A DNA stretch of 64,000 nucleotides from Antitrichia curtipendula (taxonomy: Eukaryota > Streptophyta > Bryopsida > Hypnales > Leucodontaceae). Positions 34,390 to 47,204 of the stretch are shown here, one piece after another. Position numbers and translations under genes: made by a program. The DNA is taken from contig OX579635.1 of NCBI GenBank assembly GCA_951230915.1, positions 18,352,001 to 18,416,000 on the forward strand, read 5' to 3'. The notes below the pieces were generated by a model. That model was not told the DNA's origin, searched no databases, and saw nothing but the letters and a program-made list of their open reading frames with translations. Numbering within the stretch: position 1 is the first letter of the stretch; the number at the start of each line of letters is the position of its first letter.

Positions 34390-35477
34390 GTTGAGATGTT
34401 CCGTGAGACCTGGAGGGCGGAAGGCTTGCCATTGTGAGAGATCTCGAGCTGGTCGGCAGCGTTGTGCCATTTTGCAACGCTCGTGGCGATGGTGAGTGTG
34501 TGTGGTCCGAAAACGTACGAAGCCGAGCGCTTGCACCCAGGTTAACTCACCCAGGCGGCCATCGGGTCGCCTGCCGATGAAGTGGGTGTTGATTTGCAGG
34601 TTAATGTCGGAGACCAGGCAGAAATCCTGGTTCTCGCGTCCATGGAAGTAAAAGGTGACTCCATCGCCTCTCACAACCGTCGGGTCTCAACACATGACGC
34701 CCTTTCCATTGCAGTTGGCTGTCAAATTGTCAAAGTTCCGTACATGCATACACATATCAAATTACATTAGGGTGTCAGAGTTTGCAATTCCTCGAAGGTT
34801 TGTGACCAAATTGGACTCAAAGAGATGAATTCTTCTTTCCTTAAAGTACTAGACCCCTCGTAGAATTTTAGAATGCAATCCTGAATTGCTTTCCTCTACG
34901 GGTCAGCTCTGTTACCCCCAGTGCCTCAGATCTGTAGGGGTATTGGAGTGCAAGTCTAGCCATCTGCAATAGGAGGCGATTCTGAAACAAGACTTGAAAA
35001 CTCTACATGGGGGGTAATCTTTTTGGCGAGAATGGAGCTGCGCAGCACTCAAAATGGAAGGAAAGTGAAAAATTTCGAAGTTGAAGTCTGGCACTTTGAC
35101 ACCCCCTAGTGTTGAAGATAAACGGTGTTAATGTATGGACAGTTATGGACAGTGCATGTCGCGATTGTTGACTCAGGGCAAATTTAATTTTCTAATTCTG
35201 GACTGCCGCTGCAGTATTAACCTTGGACTAATTGGACTAAGTGTCTTGTTACTTGGGATCTAATGCAGAAAGAAATGCCAGAAGGTCAAGTAATCGTGAG
35301 CTAGCAATCGTTTTTTAACAATCAGTTGAGGTAGGGAATCATACGCTTTGGTGGAGGTGGAGTAAATGAGAGTGGAGGAGGCGGGCTTTTATCATCTTTG
35401 GCAGCTACAAACTCCGGCAGCTCGATGACTGCCACGAGCAGCATAGCCAGGAGAATCACCCACAATTTAGCTTCCAT
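34390..35477 (-). pseudogene. Root_cap / LEA-like gene, broken
   Basis: Exon 1 (35477-35345) encodes a signal peptide (LWVILLAMLLVAVIELPEF) and a proline-rich spacer (KSPPPPLSFTPPPPK), ending in phase 1 at a GTATGA donor. A fitting acceptor opens exon 2 at 34718, giving PNCNGKGVMC, then an in-frame TGA at 34687-34689, then DPTVVRGDGVTFYFHG, DFCLVSDINLQINTHFIG and LGELTWVQALG. These are the hallmark blocks of the plant Root_cap family (Pfam PF06830). After ALG the frame shifts by one base and resumes as FGPHTLTIATSVAKW..ADQLEISHNGKPSALQV. Homology then stops near 34390, next to a tandem repeat, so the C-terminal part of the domain is lost. One stop, one frameshift and truncation make a working product unlikely. 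The family is secreted and linked to root caps and related tissues; its biochemical role is unclear. Confidence 0.8.
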
Positions 35478-37373
35478 ATTGGAAACCTCTCTGCTGCTCT
35501 GAGTAGTGATCACCAAGTGAGTGATGGAGACACAGGTCATGAGATGCAGCATACAGCATACAGATCAGTGAATGAACTCATACACATTTCGAAACGATTA
35601 CTACAGGCAGGTAATTTCGTCCTTTCTGCACGAAGATATTCAGTCTATTCTACTACCCTGCACGTACGTCTCTGCTTGCGTCAAAGCCCCTAGCAACGCC
35701 TTTAGTTATGCACCTGGACATTGGAGACTGCAAATTTATGATTGCAAACTCGCTTGAAGCAAAGGACCGAAATTTAGAAATAAATCATGCAGGACAAGAT
35801 GAGAAACTGTTTGGGGTATTGACTTGAGCGCGGTGATTTGGCACCTGAACACGTTGAACAAACCAAGTTGTTGGCCATGTCCAGTGATGGAGATTATAGC
35901 AATGTTGCAGCGTGGTCCGTTGCACGTTTAGGACCTTAGATTTCGCCGAAGTCCTGTGGACATTGAAAAGACTCTCCTTCCTACGAAACGCTTGAGTTAT
36001 TTCTCTGACTAGTGTTGATAAGGAAGAATGTAGGATAGGATTACTCAAAATTGAGCATGTTTTCAAAAGCATGGCCCGAGGTATTGTTTCCTTTACCAGT
36101 GGAAAGGTCCATGTGTTTCAAGAAAAAAAAAAGCATGGTCTAAGAAGATTTAGAAAAGTAACTTAGATGCTTGTTGCACAATGTCTGCTATGAGGACATT
36201 GAAAATAGTACCTTGTGTTAGAAAATCTACCAATTCAACTTGACCTCTTATAACTTTTGCATATTGTATTTGAATGTCATTCTTGAACTTCAACCAAGTT
36301 GTCACTTGGCATTTTGCGATTAAGAAGTGGGAGCTCTCCAACATGCAATAATGGTCATCAAACAAATTTGTTTGGTTTAATGCCATACTATTATCCACAA
36401 AAGAATCAAATTAATAAATTTACTAAATTCGAATTCTTCTAATTGAATATATGGAACTTGAACTTTCAGTGGGTGCTTCATTGATGTCCTAAGAACATTC
36501 ACATCCTTGCATGTTAAAATTGCACAATTTAAGCAAGCGCACCCTTGTACAATAATTGTATCTTACAAATGCTCAATGAATCAATCACAAGTAGAATGTA
36601 GGATAAAGGTGACTGAACCTAAATTTGAAGTGCCATGCCTTGAAAAAATTGGCTTGAAGCTTGAGAGAATCTCTTTACACTGCAAAAAAATTTCATTCAT
36701 TTTGGCCATATATTGACCTTTCTAGTACAAGGATTCTAATGTTATGTAGTTGAGATAAAACGGCTAAATCCATGGACCTAATCTTTGTCAGGAACAAGTG
36801 GAGGGACAAACCCACTCTTCATGTGCCATCACAAAGAGCCCCTACACAAGCAACATCAACATGGAGAGTTGAACCGGAAACCTCATGGATTCCATTAGAA
36901 GTCCCTATCACTTAGCTATCACCCAAGGTAGTTTAAGGTCATTTCAGACCACCATATTCACCTTTGATGCCATTCATATTTTGTGAATTTATATCCAATT
37001 TAATCCATTAAGGAGTGTAGTTGATTCGGAAGGCGGGCAAGATGTTTTTTGGTTTTAAGCTAAACCTTTTTTTGTTTATATCCAAATTCATTGTAAAACT
37101 CTGGCTACCAATGAAAAAGTGTCAATTTCAACCAGAAAGTGGTCGACCGGTCCTTAATGGGTTAACTTGAGTCTAAAATGTGATTCTAATTCATTGTTGT
37201 CAATTAGTTCAATACTTTTATAGTAATTACTTTGTCATCCAAATCAATGAGAGCCTTTTATTTTTATTGTTACCATCTCTTGCATATTTCTATTATGTAA
37301 TTTTCAAAATAGTCTAAAATTTGTTTGTTGAAACTTGAAGATTTGGCAATTTTTTTTGTTATATTATATATTA
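35478..37373. other. Intergenic, no gene seen
   Basis: It includes the promoter side of the broken Root_cap gene. The rest is AT-rich, with only short open frames. Confidence 0.45.
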
Positions 37374-37942
37374 CTCCCTCGTCTCACTATAAACCTCCAA
37401 ATCAAGCACAATTTATGTTCCACTAAAAACTTCCTTTTATCGATTTCGATTGTTCAGTGAGTGTTGGCCATATTGAATGATCTCATGGGAGTTAGTGGCA
37501 AGCAATCAAGGAGCATTCCTCTTCTAGCAACCTTTGCCCTGTCCATATGAGACACCTTGTACTTTTTGCTTCCTCAAATAGTTGTGTTGACAATGGATTC
37601 GGTGACCACTTGGGTGCTATGCAAATTTGTTCATGAAGGGGGCCAAGTTTTCTAATTGCGGTATTTAGGTTGGGAGCCTATATTTCTACAATTCCATTGT
37701 TGCCACCACCCTTTAAATCATCAGGATGATAAATTGGTAGCATTTACAAACAATGTTTAAATATGATACTTTCTGCATAGATTTTAGGTGCTTGAATGAC
37801 AATGCTTAAGTTGGAAATTTTGCATAAATTTAAGGAATGGGTTACTAGTTTTTAAATGTAATTATCACTAGTATAAAGACTAAAAATATAGCTAATCCCT
37901 CGTGGGGAAGGTTTTGGGAGGTTTTTAGTGAGACAACGGGAA
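37374..37942. mobile_element. Stowaway-like MITE
   Basis: The left end CTCCCTCGTCTCACTATAAA and the right end, read inward as TTCCCGTTGTCTCACTAAAA, are typical plant Stowaway (Tc1/mariner) termini. TA flanks both sides. Non-coding. Confidence 0.8.
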
Positions 37943-37944
37943 TA

Positions 37945-38757
37945 AATATTAAAAATTTTAAAAATTTCATTAATTTAGGATTTACAATTTATTCAATGAT
38001 TCTCAAAGACTCAAAGTGGCTATTTATTTCTACTTGAATATACTTAAAGCATTTTGACAATGTTTAAAGGCAAAATATATATTTAAAACATTAACCAAAT
38101 TCGAACACATAGTAAAAATTTCAATTTAAAAAATATATATATTTATCAAAGTTTAACTCCTAAAGTATCGAGGCACATTTAGGTAGAAATTGTGAAAAAC
38201 TATCACTTTTTAAAGTAGTAAGAAAAAAATGAAAAATAAGTCTTTTTTCAAAATTCAACCATAGAGATTTGCACTAGTAAAACTACTACGAGAAGTTGTG
38301 AAACAAAATTCAAAAACCTTTGACAGCACGGATTGAAAAATTATAACATATGAAGCTAAAAAAAAAGTTTTTTTTTACCTAGTTTGACAGGGCCATCAGA
38401 TTTTAACTCAATAACTTCTTTTAAAGTGAGATTTCTACACTACACATGGTTATTATTTTGGACATTTGTATCTTGCATTATGTAAGTTTCATAATTGCCA
38501 AATTTCAAAATTATAAAAAGCATTTTGCATATGCTGCCTAGTGCTGCTTGAGATGGGCCAAAAAATTAGGGCAATATAATGTTTGATCTGGGCACCCAGT
38601 CAAAAAAATTATATTTCCACTAAAGGATACATGCTTACACCTTGTATCAAAGTTTTGTGAATATTTGAACAAAATTGACTTTGTTGGAACTTGCCCAAGA
38701 CTATTTATCTCTTCAACTTAGTTGGTCCTCGAGAGGCTACAACTATTAATTGAATAT
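37945..38757. other. AT-rich spacer, nothing recognised
   Basis: No open frames or repeat termini were seen. Confidence 0.5.
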
Positions 38758-39214
38758 ACTACACTAAAGATGATATTTAGTTTTGAGTGACATTTAGTGT
38801 TTTTACCCCCCTACTAGCTACAACACTAAATCTGAACTTGTCCACAATTAGTGTTAGACTTGAATGTGCCGGCTGCAAACTTCAGAGCCTTGTAACTTTT
38901 GCAAAAATTCTTCAAATAAGGAAAATGAGATGTTTTTCGGCATCTACAAAAACTGTAGATGCCGAAAAACATCTCATTTTCTTGATTTGAAGAATTTTTG
39001 CAAAAGTTACAAGGCTCTGAAGTTTGCAGACGCCTAGCCCTAATCGGTCCGATTCTGTCTGTGAACAGTGATATTCCGTCTGATATGACAACTCTGGTTC
39101 ACATTTAGTGTTTGAATTGACATTTAATGTTACTTACTTTCATAGGGTAATTGACTTTTAGTGTATGCCTTTGTATTTAGTGTACAAGACACTAAATATC
39201 ATCTTTAGTGTAGT
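38758..39214. mobile_element. Foldback MITE with 24-bp termini and a central long hairpin
   Basis: The first 24 bases, starting ACTACACTAAAGATGAT, are repeated exactly in reverse complement at 39191-39214. Several ATTTAGTGT/ACACTAAAT words lie near both ends, like transposase-binding repeats. The centre (38873-39029) is a hairpin with arms of about 75 bp beginning CTGCAAACTTCAGAGCC, differing at only a few positions. There is no protein. Confidence 0.8.
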
Positions 39215-40234
39215 TTCAACTACCAAAGATGATGGACTCATTTGATTGGAATCAAAATCTAAGAAGAAGCCACTACCTTTCTAAGGCTATTATTTTCACT
39301 TTTTCAACTAAAAATGGTGTACTATGCAATTCTAACTAGAGTAAATACTAAAATCTACATTAAAGTTAGAATATAAATCTACATAGCAAACTTATTAAAC
39401 TTGTTAAAAACATACAACTTCATATATTTAGAAATACAAAATGTCTATATACAATGCCAATAAATAGGAAAAAATAGAATTTATATATAATAAAACATAC
39501 ATATATCTTTTTTGTGCCCATATTTAATACAAAGTATATCAGCTCTAGATATTTTTGTATAAAACCTTTTACAAAGGTTGGAAATGGAAATTAGAGGGTA
39601 TCTCTAAAGAGTAGTCCAATCTTTTTTTATTCACTACCAAAGATTCAACAATTAAATTTCATATTGAATTCTCTTGATGAAGCTCAAGATAATTGCACCA
39701 AATTTTGGCTCTTTTCTAAAATCATTCCTTCCATATTCTTGTCTTAAGAAGATTGCATGTAATCATGAAAGCCTAGGGTTGTTTTTTGGAACACCTAGCT
39801 ATTTCAATATCCTATGATTTTAGTATGTTCACTAAAAGAAAAACCTGTCCGCAACAACCACCTACATGCAACTAGTTGTCCTATACAACTGTAGTGCGAC
39901 TGTATTTTTTTGTATTTGCACAGTATTTGGCGGGTAAGTTGTGTTAGTTGCACAGTAGTTGTAGAGTGAATTGTAAGTTTACGGGAGTGTAACAAAGTTG
40001 TCATTTAATACTTCTATAAGGTATTCTACATCCAGTATTCATCAAAGTTGTCTATGTGGACAATTCTGCATTCCCTAGAATCCACTGTGTCACTATGTCA
40101 AAGGATAGTTGCAAAAAAGCAAAATCAACTGCTATCTACCTATAAGACAACTAGAGTTTAACTACATTGCCCCTATCCACAATGTTTGAAATTTTTTTAT
40201 TTAAGAGTTTTATGCCATATTTAATTATTTATGG

Positions 40235-40374
40235 ACTTTTGAAAGTGGATAATTAATAATGGTCATTAGAAGATCCCACAATGGTCATCAGGAGATAATC
40301 TAAAACATTGAGAAACTAGTAGAAACATCGTGAGATCTCCTGATGACCATTATTAATTATCCACTTTCAAAAGT
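40235..40374. repeat. Inverted repeat with arms of about 41 bp
   Basis: ACTTTTGAAAGTGGATAATT at the left and its complement at the right enclose a short spacer. ATGGTCATCAGGAGAT also occurs twice near the loop side. Confidence 0.75.
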
Positions 40375-43300
40375 TTAGAATTCATTGAATAGTCCAAAAG
40401 TAGTTAAATGTGACATTTTGGGGGGAATGGAGGTGATACAAATGACTAAACTAAATGCACTTCAAAAAACCTTAAGTTTAAATGAAGAGCTATCAAACTC
40501 ATTACACAATCCACTTTGCAGTTGTTGAAATGCAATTTTTTTATAAATAGAGATAGCAAATAATTCCAAACCAACACTTGCATGTTTAAATTTTTAACAG
40601 TGAAAATCATGAAAATATTTTACTTTTTCCATTTGGACCATTAGTTTCAAAGCAAATGGATATGCACAATGTTTTAGATCTCAAATTAAGTGAAATTGGC
40701 AAACTTTGCTCAAAGTCGGGAAATGAAGTAAAATTGATATATATTATTTTTCACTATTGGTACATATATGCATTTGAGGACCTCTCAAAAATAAAATATT
40801 TAACTTTTTCATATAAAAATGAAAGCTTTCAATAGTTAACCTTCAAAAATATCTATAATTATTTTTTAATATTTAAAAGAATTTAACTTATCTAGATTTT
40901 CAATTGTCTGTTTAACAAACAATTGACCTTTAGGGGTTAAAAATTACCATTTGGTCAATGTCACTTGAATTGAATTGATTTGATTGTTATTGGTCTCATG
41001 GTGTCTCGCATGGTGTATCTCCTATACATGTATGTAGTAGAGCAAAGGGTAAATTTGTGAAGAAAGGTTGAAAAAAATGGGACACTTAAATTTTATATGT
41101 AAGATAGATCCACTTAAAAAAACGCATGAATGAATTTCCAAAAACCATAGAATATTGGGAATATGTCCCTTGTAGCTTCTTTGTAAAAATACGGTCATCT
41201 TAAAAGCAATAATTAAGGTAAATAACCCCACATCAAATACTCTCTTAACTTAGGTGTATACCTTAAATTACAAAGAGAAATCTCCTTGAGGTTGCATTAC
41301 AAGTCACCATATTGGCACCCTTGGCTATATTTATAAGTGTAGATGTTACTTTCTTATATTCTTTACATTCTTCAACAATCATTTCATCAAAAGGCAAACA
41401 TCTTACAACAAGTACAATTTCTTTCAAAGTCTTGTCTTATATAGCCACTATTCTATGGTGAATACCAAAGTACTCTTTTGGAACACAATTTATATACAAT
41501 TTATATACACTTTGTTAAGATTCTCATAACTTTGTTCCTTTTGAATTACAAATGCATCTATATTTTATACGTTGAATTATTAATACACAATATAACAAGA
41601 AAGACTGCAATATTATTTTAATTCCATACAATTTCAAAGAGCAATAAAAAAAACGTAAAAGAATTTGACGACCTTTCAAAAAAGATTTAAAGGAAAAAGA
41701 ACAAGATCCAAAGAAACATAACACAAGAAAAAATAACACCAATAGACATAAGAGCATATAAAAAAAAATAGTGAAACAGAATAATAAGAGGCAAATACCA
41801 AATGCAAAAATAGAACTTCTACTACATATGATTAATACCGAAATATTTACTAATACTTCAAATTAAAACAAATGATGTGAAATAAGATATTTTTAGATTT
41901 CTTATGATAGGCATATGTTTTTCTACTTTAGAAATAGACTACAAAATATCAGTTTTAGATCATTAATTTTGGGTACTCCTTAGTATTAAAAATCCTTAAA
42001 CCTCAAAGTGTGACAAATTAGCAAAATTGGTTTTTAAATATAAATTGATTTTTTTAATTTCTAAAAATTAAAGATATGATTATATTTAAGTTAACAATCT
42101 CCAATAAAAAAATTCAAGTTCATTGGGTTCTTTTGTCAAAAGTTATAGCAGAAAACAACTTAGTGCCTTTGCATGTGATGCAAAATAGGACCACTCTTTC
42201 TTGCAATCACCCATAACAAAATAGGACAAGGGATCATAATGGTCAATTGCCTTATTAGAATATCCAATACTAAAAACCACCAAGAGCTTCTAAATATCTA
42301 CACCATCTATTTACTATCAATGCAAATGGATATGATGTATAACAAATTACCAAACATTTCTTCTGCAACTTACTTAGAACTTCCGCACTCGTCCATTTGG
42401 AGAATTAGGTCTACACCACAATTACTACAACAATACAATCAGACCGAAAGAATGTAAGAATAATAACCCATGCATCATTGCAAATATTACAAAAGCCATT
42501 CCCTATGTATTATAAAATGTGGTACAACTTTGTACACAATTATGGAACAAACGTGATTCTCATGAAGAAACTATTGTCATGCCCAGCACACCCTTCATTA
42601 TCAAACTTGAAATGTTCACCCTTGCCTAATTATAAAAACCCAGTTACAATAGTAAAAATAGGTTGGGCATCATAGATACACTACAAGCACATATGGATGG
42701 AAATTACAATTGCAAGTCAAATTATTTTCGTCTGGAGGGAACATCCTCAATGATCATGGTTTCACATCAAAGTCCCTCACTGTAAGCATGAAAGGAAATG
42801 ACTTCGACATGGGCATCTCGACAACATTTTAATATTCATAGAGAACGATGCCCTACAAGTTGTTGACAATTACTTCAATTTGCAATTCATAGGCTATCTA
42901 TAATTCATCTATATTGATAGGCTATCTGTAATTGCTTTTGATTGATCTCAATTGATATTTGAATTGATCTAGATTTCATTTACAATCAAAGGATCTAAAC
43001 ATTGAAACAAACAAGGCAAATATTAAAGGTGCCACAAGTCCAGCTACATAGCTTCCACAAGACGGTGTTGTAAACATCAACATTACTTCATTGTAGAATG
43101 ACGTTATTGGTACCTAAAATAATCCAATATTCATTCTAACTCAAGTCAATATAGACGATTGACAAAGCTCCGTAGTTTGATGTCTACTTTCAAATGACAA
43201 TCAGTTTAAATTGAACCCTACTTTGCAGTTATCTCAACTTCAAATGAAAATTTGGCATGAGAATAGTGTATATGCTTGCGGATACAATGTATATAGTGTT

Positions 43301-45654
43301 GAATAGACAACCACCTTTGTTCACATTTATATACTACTACTTCAATGTAGAGTTGTCTTAGACTTCTACCACCAATCCAAGTCATGCTGCATAATTATAT
43401 TCTAACTTAGACAAAGCTCATTATACATTTTTGTTGGACAAAATGTTCTAGATTAAGGCTGAAAATAACATTTTTCAAATCCATTTTGCGTTGTAAGTAG
43501 AATTCGGTGCACTCTTAACATCCTAAAAAACTTTGAGTTCCAATACCCTTTTCAAAGTGCACTTTTGGGAGTATTGAAAAGTGAAACTTTTTAGGCATTT
43601 TCAATGAGCACCAATGGGCACTTAATTGTTGAATGTGAGGTGTCATTTTGTAGGTAGTTAGTATAGACCCAAGACCATGCGTGAACCCCTCTACAACCTT
43701 CCAAAGCTTCATCTCCTTCAATTGGGCAACACTCAAAGAGAACAAACATTGTTGATTGGCCCCTTCAACCATTTAAATTTAATTTTCAATTCATGATCGC
43801 ATGGATGGAGGTTGAATTATTGCTTGGAGTTGTTTTGCTAGTCTCTAATAGCAATCAAAAGCAAAATTTGATCGATTCTCAACATCACAAAGTGCAACAA
43901 GAAGATCTTCGGGGGACAAAAAACTAAGGCAAATATAAAGATCATTTTGAGACTTAGGGAGTAGTATTTTCAATTTTTAATTGTTTATTTATAGAGCATA
44001 ACAAAAATATAGCAATTTAGCTAGTGCCAATTTTTAGTCTGGAAAAAATTGACCAGTGAGAAATTCATATTGCAAAAAATAAAGTAACATTTTTATAATT
44101 GAAAGGATGGCCACTAGAAAAAAATAGTCAATTTTTGTGGAAGGAAGAAATTAGTAGAAGAGCTCTAAAAATATCCCAAACATTCATGTTGAGAATGATT
44201 GAGCAAGCATATTGAAAGCATGTCTTACATTGGTTTGATGCCATCTTCTGCTCTTAGTTAAAATAGCTATTGTTCTACATCAAACCACCACACCAACATC
44301 ATAATGCCAAGGCATTAAAAAAAAATACTCCAATGCAACTAGCACTAGTTTGTCTTTGTTCCTGGCTTGGTAATTTGGAAAAATATGGAGGGCCTACAAA
44401 TTGCAATTGTCGTACTTTTCAAGCTTTGTTATGTGTGCCAATAAATTGGAACTTTCCTTATTTGCATGAAAAGTCTTTTTTTAATGTAGAATCTTTTTTG
44501 TTTTTATTTTTTATAATACATTTAGATTGTTGACTTTGCATTTGGATTAATTTTTAAGAAAAAATCCTACACTCCTTCTTTAGCCTCCAAGAGACGTATT
44601 GTAGTACCTTTTAATTTAGCAAAAAATAATTGTATTTGAAGGAGTTCATAATTTTAGAAAATTATAATAATAAATCTTGAAAACTCTTAGCACCTATTAC
44701 CATGAATTTGGGCCATTTGAAACACACTTTTAATGAACTTGATAGAAATTCAAGGTATGGAAAGAGATTTAACTTGATTTTCTTAAAACTACTAAAATAA
44801 AAAAAAGATTTATTTGATCCTTTACATATTTCTTGAATAATGAAACTATTCTTACGGATAGCTAAAATTTAACTTAAATTTTTTCAAGAGATTGATCATA
44901 AAAAGAATACCATTACCTGTATCGTTGGGCCCTCTTAACAATGCTAATCAATGTAAATGATTACGTAGCAAGGATATATATTAGTAATGTAGTATACTAC
45001 AAGTAAATGATTATATGGAAAGGATACCAATAGTATAAAATAGTATAGATAATATGATATTTATTAGCATATTATATTGGATACTTGTACAATTGTCAAA
45101 TATTCTATTAACGTAGTATTTTGGTTGATAAAAAGTGTTGAAATCCCTATCTAACTACCAAAGTTGAGAAATTAAATTTTATTAAATATTGAGCAAAGTT
45201 TGCCAAAATTGAATATATACTATGGTAGACACCATATTATAGTATAAAGAATAACAAGAAAGGACAAGAAGGGATGAAATGGAATGATAAAAAAATACAT
45301 TGGTGACAACAGAATGGCTATAAGTTATATTTTTGTAAGGTCTTTGTTGCAAAGCCATGAGTTCTACTATTGGTTGAATGGAAAAGTGTTTCAAATAAAT
45401 AATCCATGTTTAAAAAATTCTTTGGATACATTTGAGTGGTTATGTGGTATAGATTGGCTTGGCACTACTAGCGAGAAGTAGTCAACAAGATATAATTAAG
45501 ATATCTATAGAAGTGTGTTGACAAGCTTTTCTCAAGTTATAATTCACCTTAGTATTTTAAGAATTGCAGCATTTTTTTCACAAAAGAACATGGACTTATA
45601 ATTATCCCCAATGAAGCAAAAAAAAAAATTCAAAATCTAACTCTATAGAGATAT
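40375..45654. other. Long AT-rich spacer, no gene recognised
   Basis: Only short open frames. A stretch at about 44390-44500 resembles the minus strand of 57290-57440 (shared GTTATGTGTGCCAAT and TTTTTTAATGTAGA), so it is part of a dispersed repeat. Nothing else was identified. Confidence 0.45.
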
Positions 45655-47204
45655 TTAACCCCTCACTGCCCAAGGGGACCAAAAGTGTCCTTACATAGTT
45701 TTAAGTCCAATTCAAAATGCTATAACTTTTGCATCCAATGTCCAAATTCAATCAAACTTGTTGGAAATTTTGTGCTTTTTTAATTTATTTGTGTAGTAAA
45801 AATTTTAGGTCAATCCAAGATGTAATGATTTTTTGTAAATTGAAGTTCAAAGGTTCAATTTGAATTCACCAAATTGCATTTGATGGTTGCAACTTTGGGG
45901 TATTCTATCCCTGTCATCCAATTTTTTTTTTCAATAAATTTTTTTGGACTATCTTTCCTTTGAAGTCTTATTATTGTCATAAAATTTTCATGTCAATCAA
46001 AGTTGTTTGAAATGTTTGGAAGCAATTCGAAGTTCAAAATCCTAACATTTTTGGATTACCATGAACTTTGGTTGCTTGTATCTTCTTTATACAATGTCTA
46101 TTTCAAATTGAATTTCTTGAGAAAATTGCGGATACTAGTCTAATGTGTGTAGATAGAATTTCATATCAATCCAAGAAGTTATGAGTGATTGAGAAGCATT
46201 TTAGTAGAAGGAGTTTCAACCTCATATCTATATTTTCTTGCTATTTTTTGACATTTCAAATCCATTTTGCAAACACAATGAGTCAATTGAATGATATTTT
46301 CTTTCACCATTGTATTTGTATGTTGGTTTTGAATCATTTAACCCCTAAAGTCCCAAAGGTGTTTTTTGTCAAAAACCACTCAAAACTACCACTTCTATTG
46401 CATTCACTTAAGGAAACCAAAAATATATATATATTGAAATTTAACCATAGGATCTTGTACTTAACTTGTCTAAGATCATGTAGTAAAAATTTCATCAAAT
46501 TTGACCATACGAATTGGAAGATATTAGCATTCAAAGTTGAACAAAAAGTTTTTTTTTCAAGAAGATGCTTAAAATTGCCCGAAAAACAAAGGTTGTCCTT
46601 AACTTTCTCATCCCTAGTCCAAATAGAATGAATCAAAGCTTCAAGTATAGAGAAAAACATAATATTTTAAGAATAAAATTCAAAACAAATTATTTTGATT
46701 TTTTGCAATTTCTTTTGGGCTGCCCGTCAATCTCCATTTCTTGCTTATTTTGCCATAACTTTTTCATCCAGAATTTGATTGAAACAAAAATTATATATCC
46801 AAAAATCTCTCGCAAAACTACACAAATTCAAAAAAATTCAAAAAAAATCACTTCAAATTGAGACAATAGGAACCTACCCGGACCCTCGTTGTCCCTCGAG
46901 GGGACAAACAGTCCTTCAGGGGTTAATAGTTTTAATTTTTTTCATTTGAGTAGGTTTTGAAATCAAATTTCACCTCCAAATGTGTTGCTAGGAAATTTTT
47001 TGCATCCTTTTCCTACACTAAAACATTATAACCTTGCAATCTACGTGGCCAAATGTCTCCAAATTTGAATCACATCATCTACAACACATACACTACAAGA
47101 TTGAACGGTTGAGATTTCTATACCTTAATGACATTTTGGAATATAACACTTCAAAAGCAATGACATTTTTAAATCCAAAAAGGCCTTGGGCCTTGAGGGG
47201 TTAA
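45655..47204. mobile_element. TTAA-flanked element E3, with E4 nested inside
   Basis: The ends are TTAACCCCTCACTGCCC and, read inward from the right, TTAACCCCTCAAGGCCC. Without the nested 585 bp it is about 965 bp and aligns along its length with the reverse complement of E5 (51050-52025). Its left part consists of about three degenerate 150-170 bp units with ATAACTTTTGCATCCAATGT-like and GAAGTTCAAA words. Non-coding. Confidence 0.85.
46338..46926. mobile_element. TTAA-flanked element E4, inserted in E3
   Basis: The ends are TTAACCCCTAAAGTCCC and, inward from the right, TTAACCCCTGAAGGACTG. It is 589 bp long and similar throughout to E2 and E6. The host E3 reads on seamlessly on both sides when compared with E5. 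Non-coding. Confidence 0.85.

Noticed and set aside
39829..40020. CACTAAAAGAAAAACC looks like a CACTA left end
   Set aside because: No matching inverted end or 3-bp duplication was found nearby.
45655..47204. Long open frames within E3/E4 as possible transposase
   Set aside because: They are short, overlap on both strands, have only AT-driven composition and show no catalytic motif.
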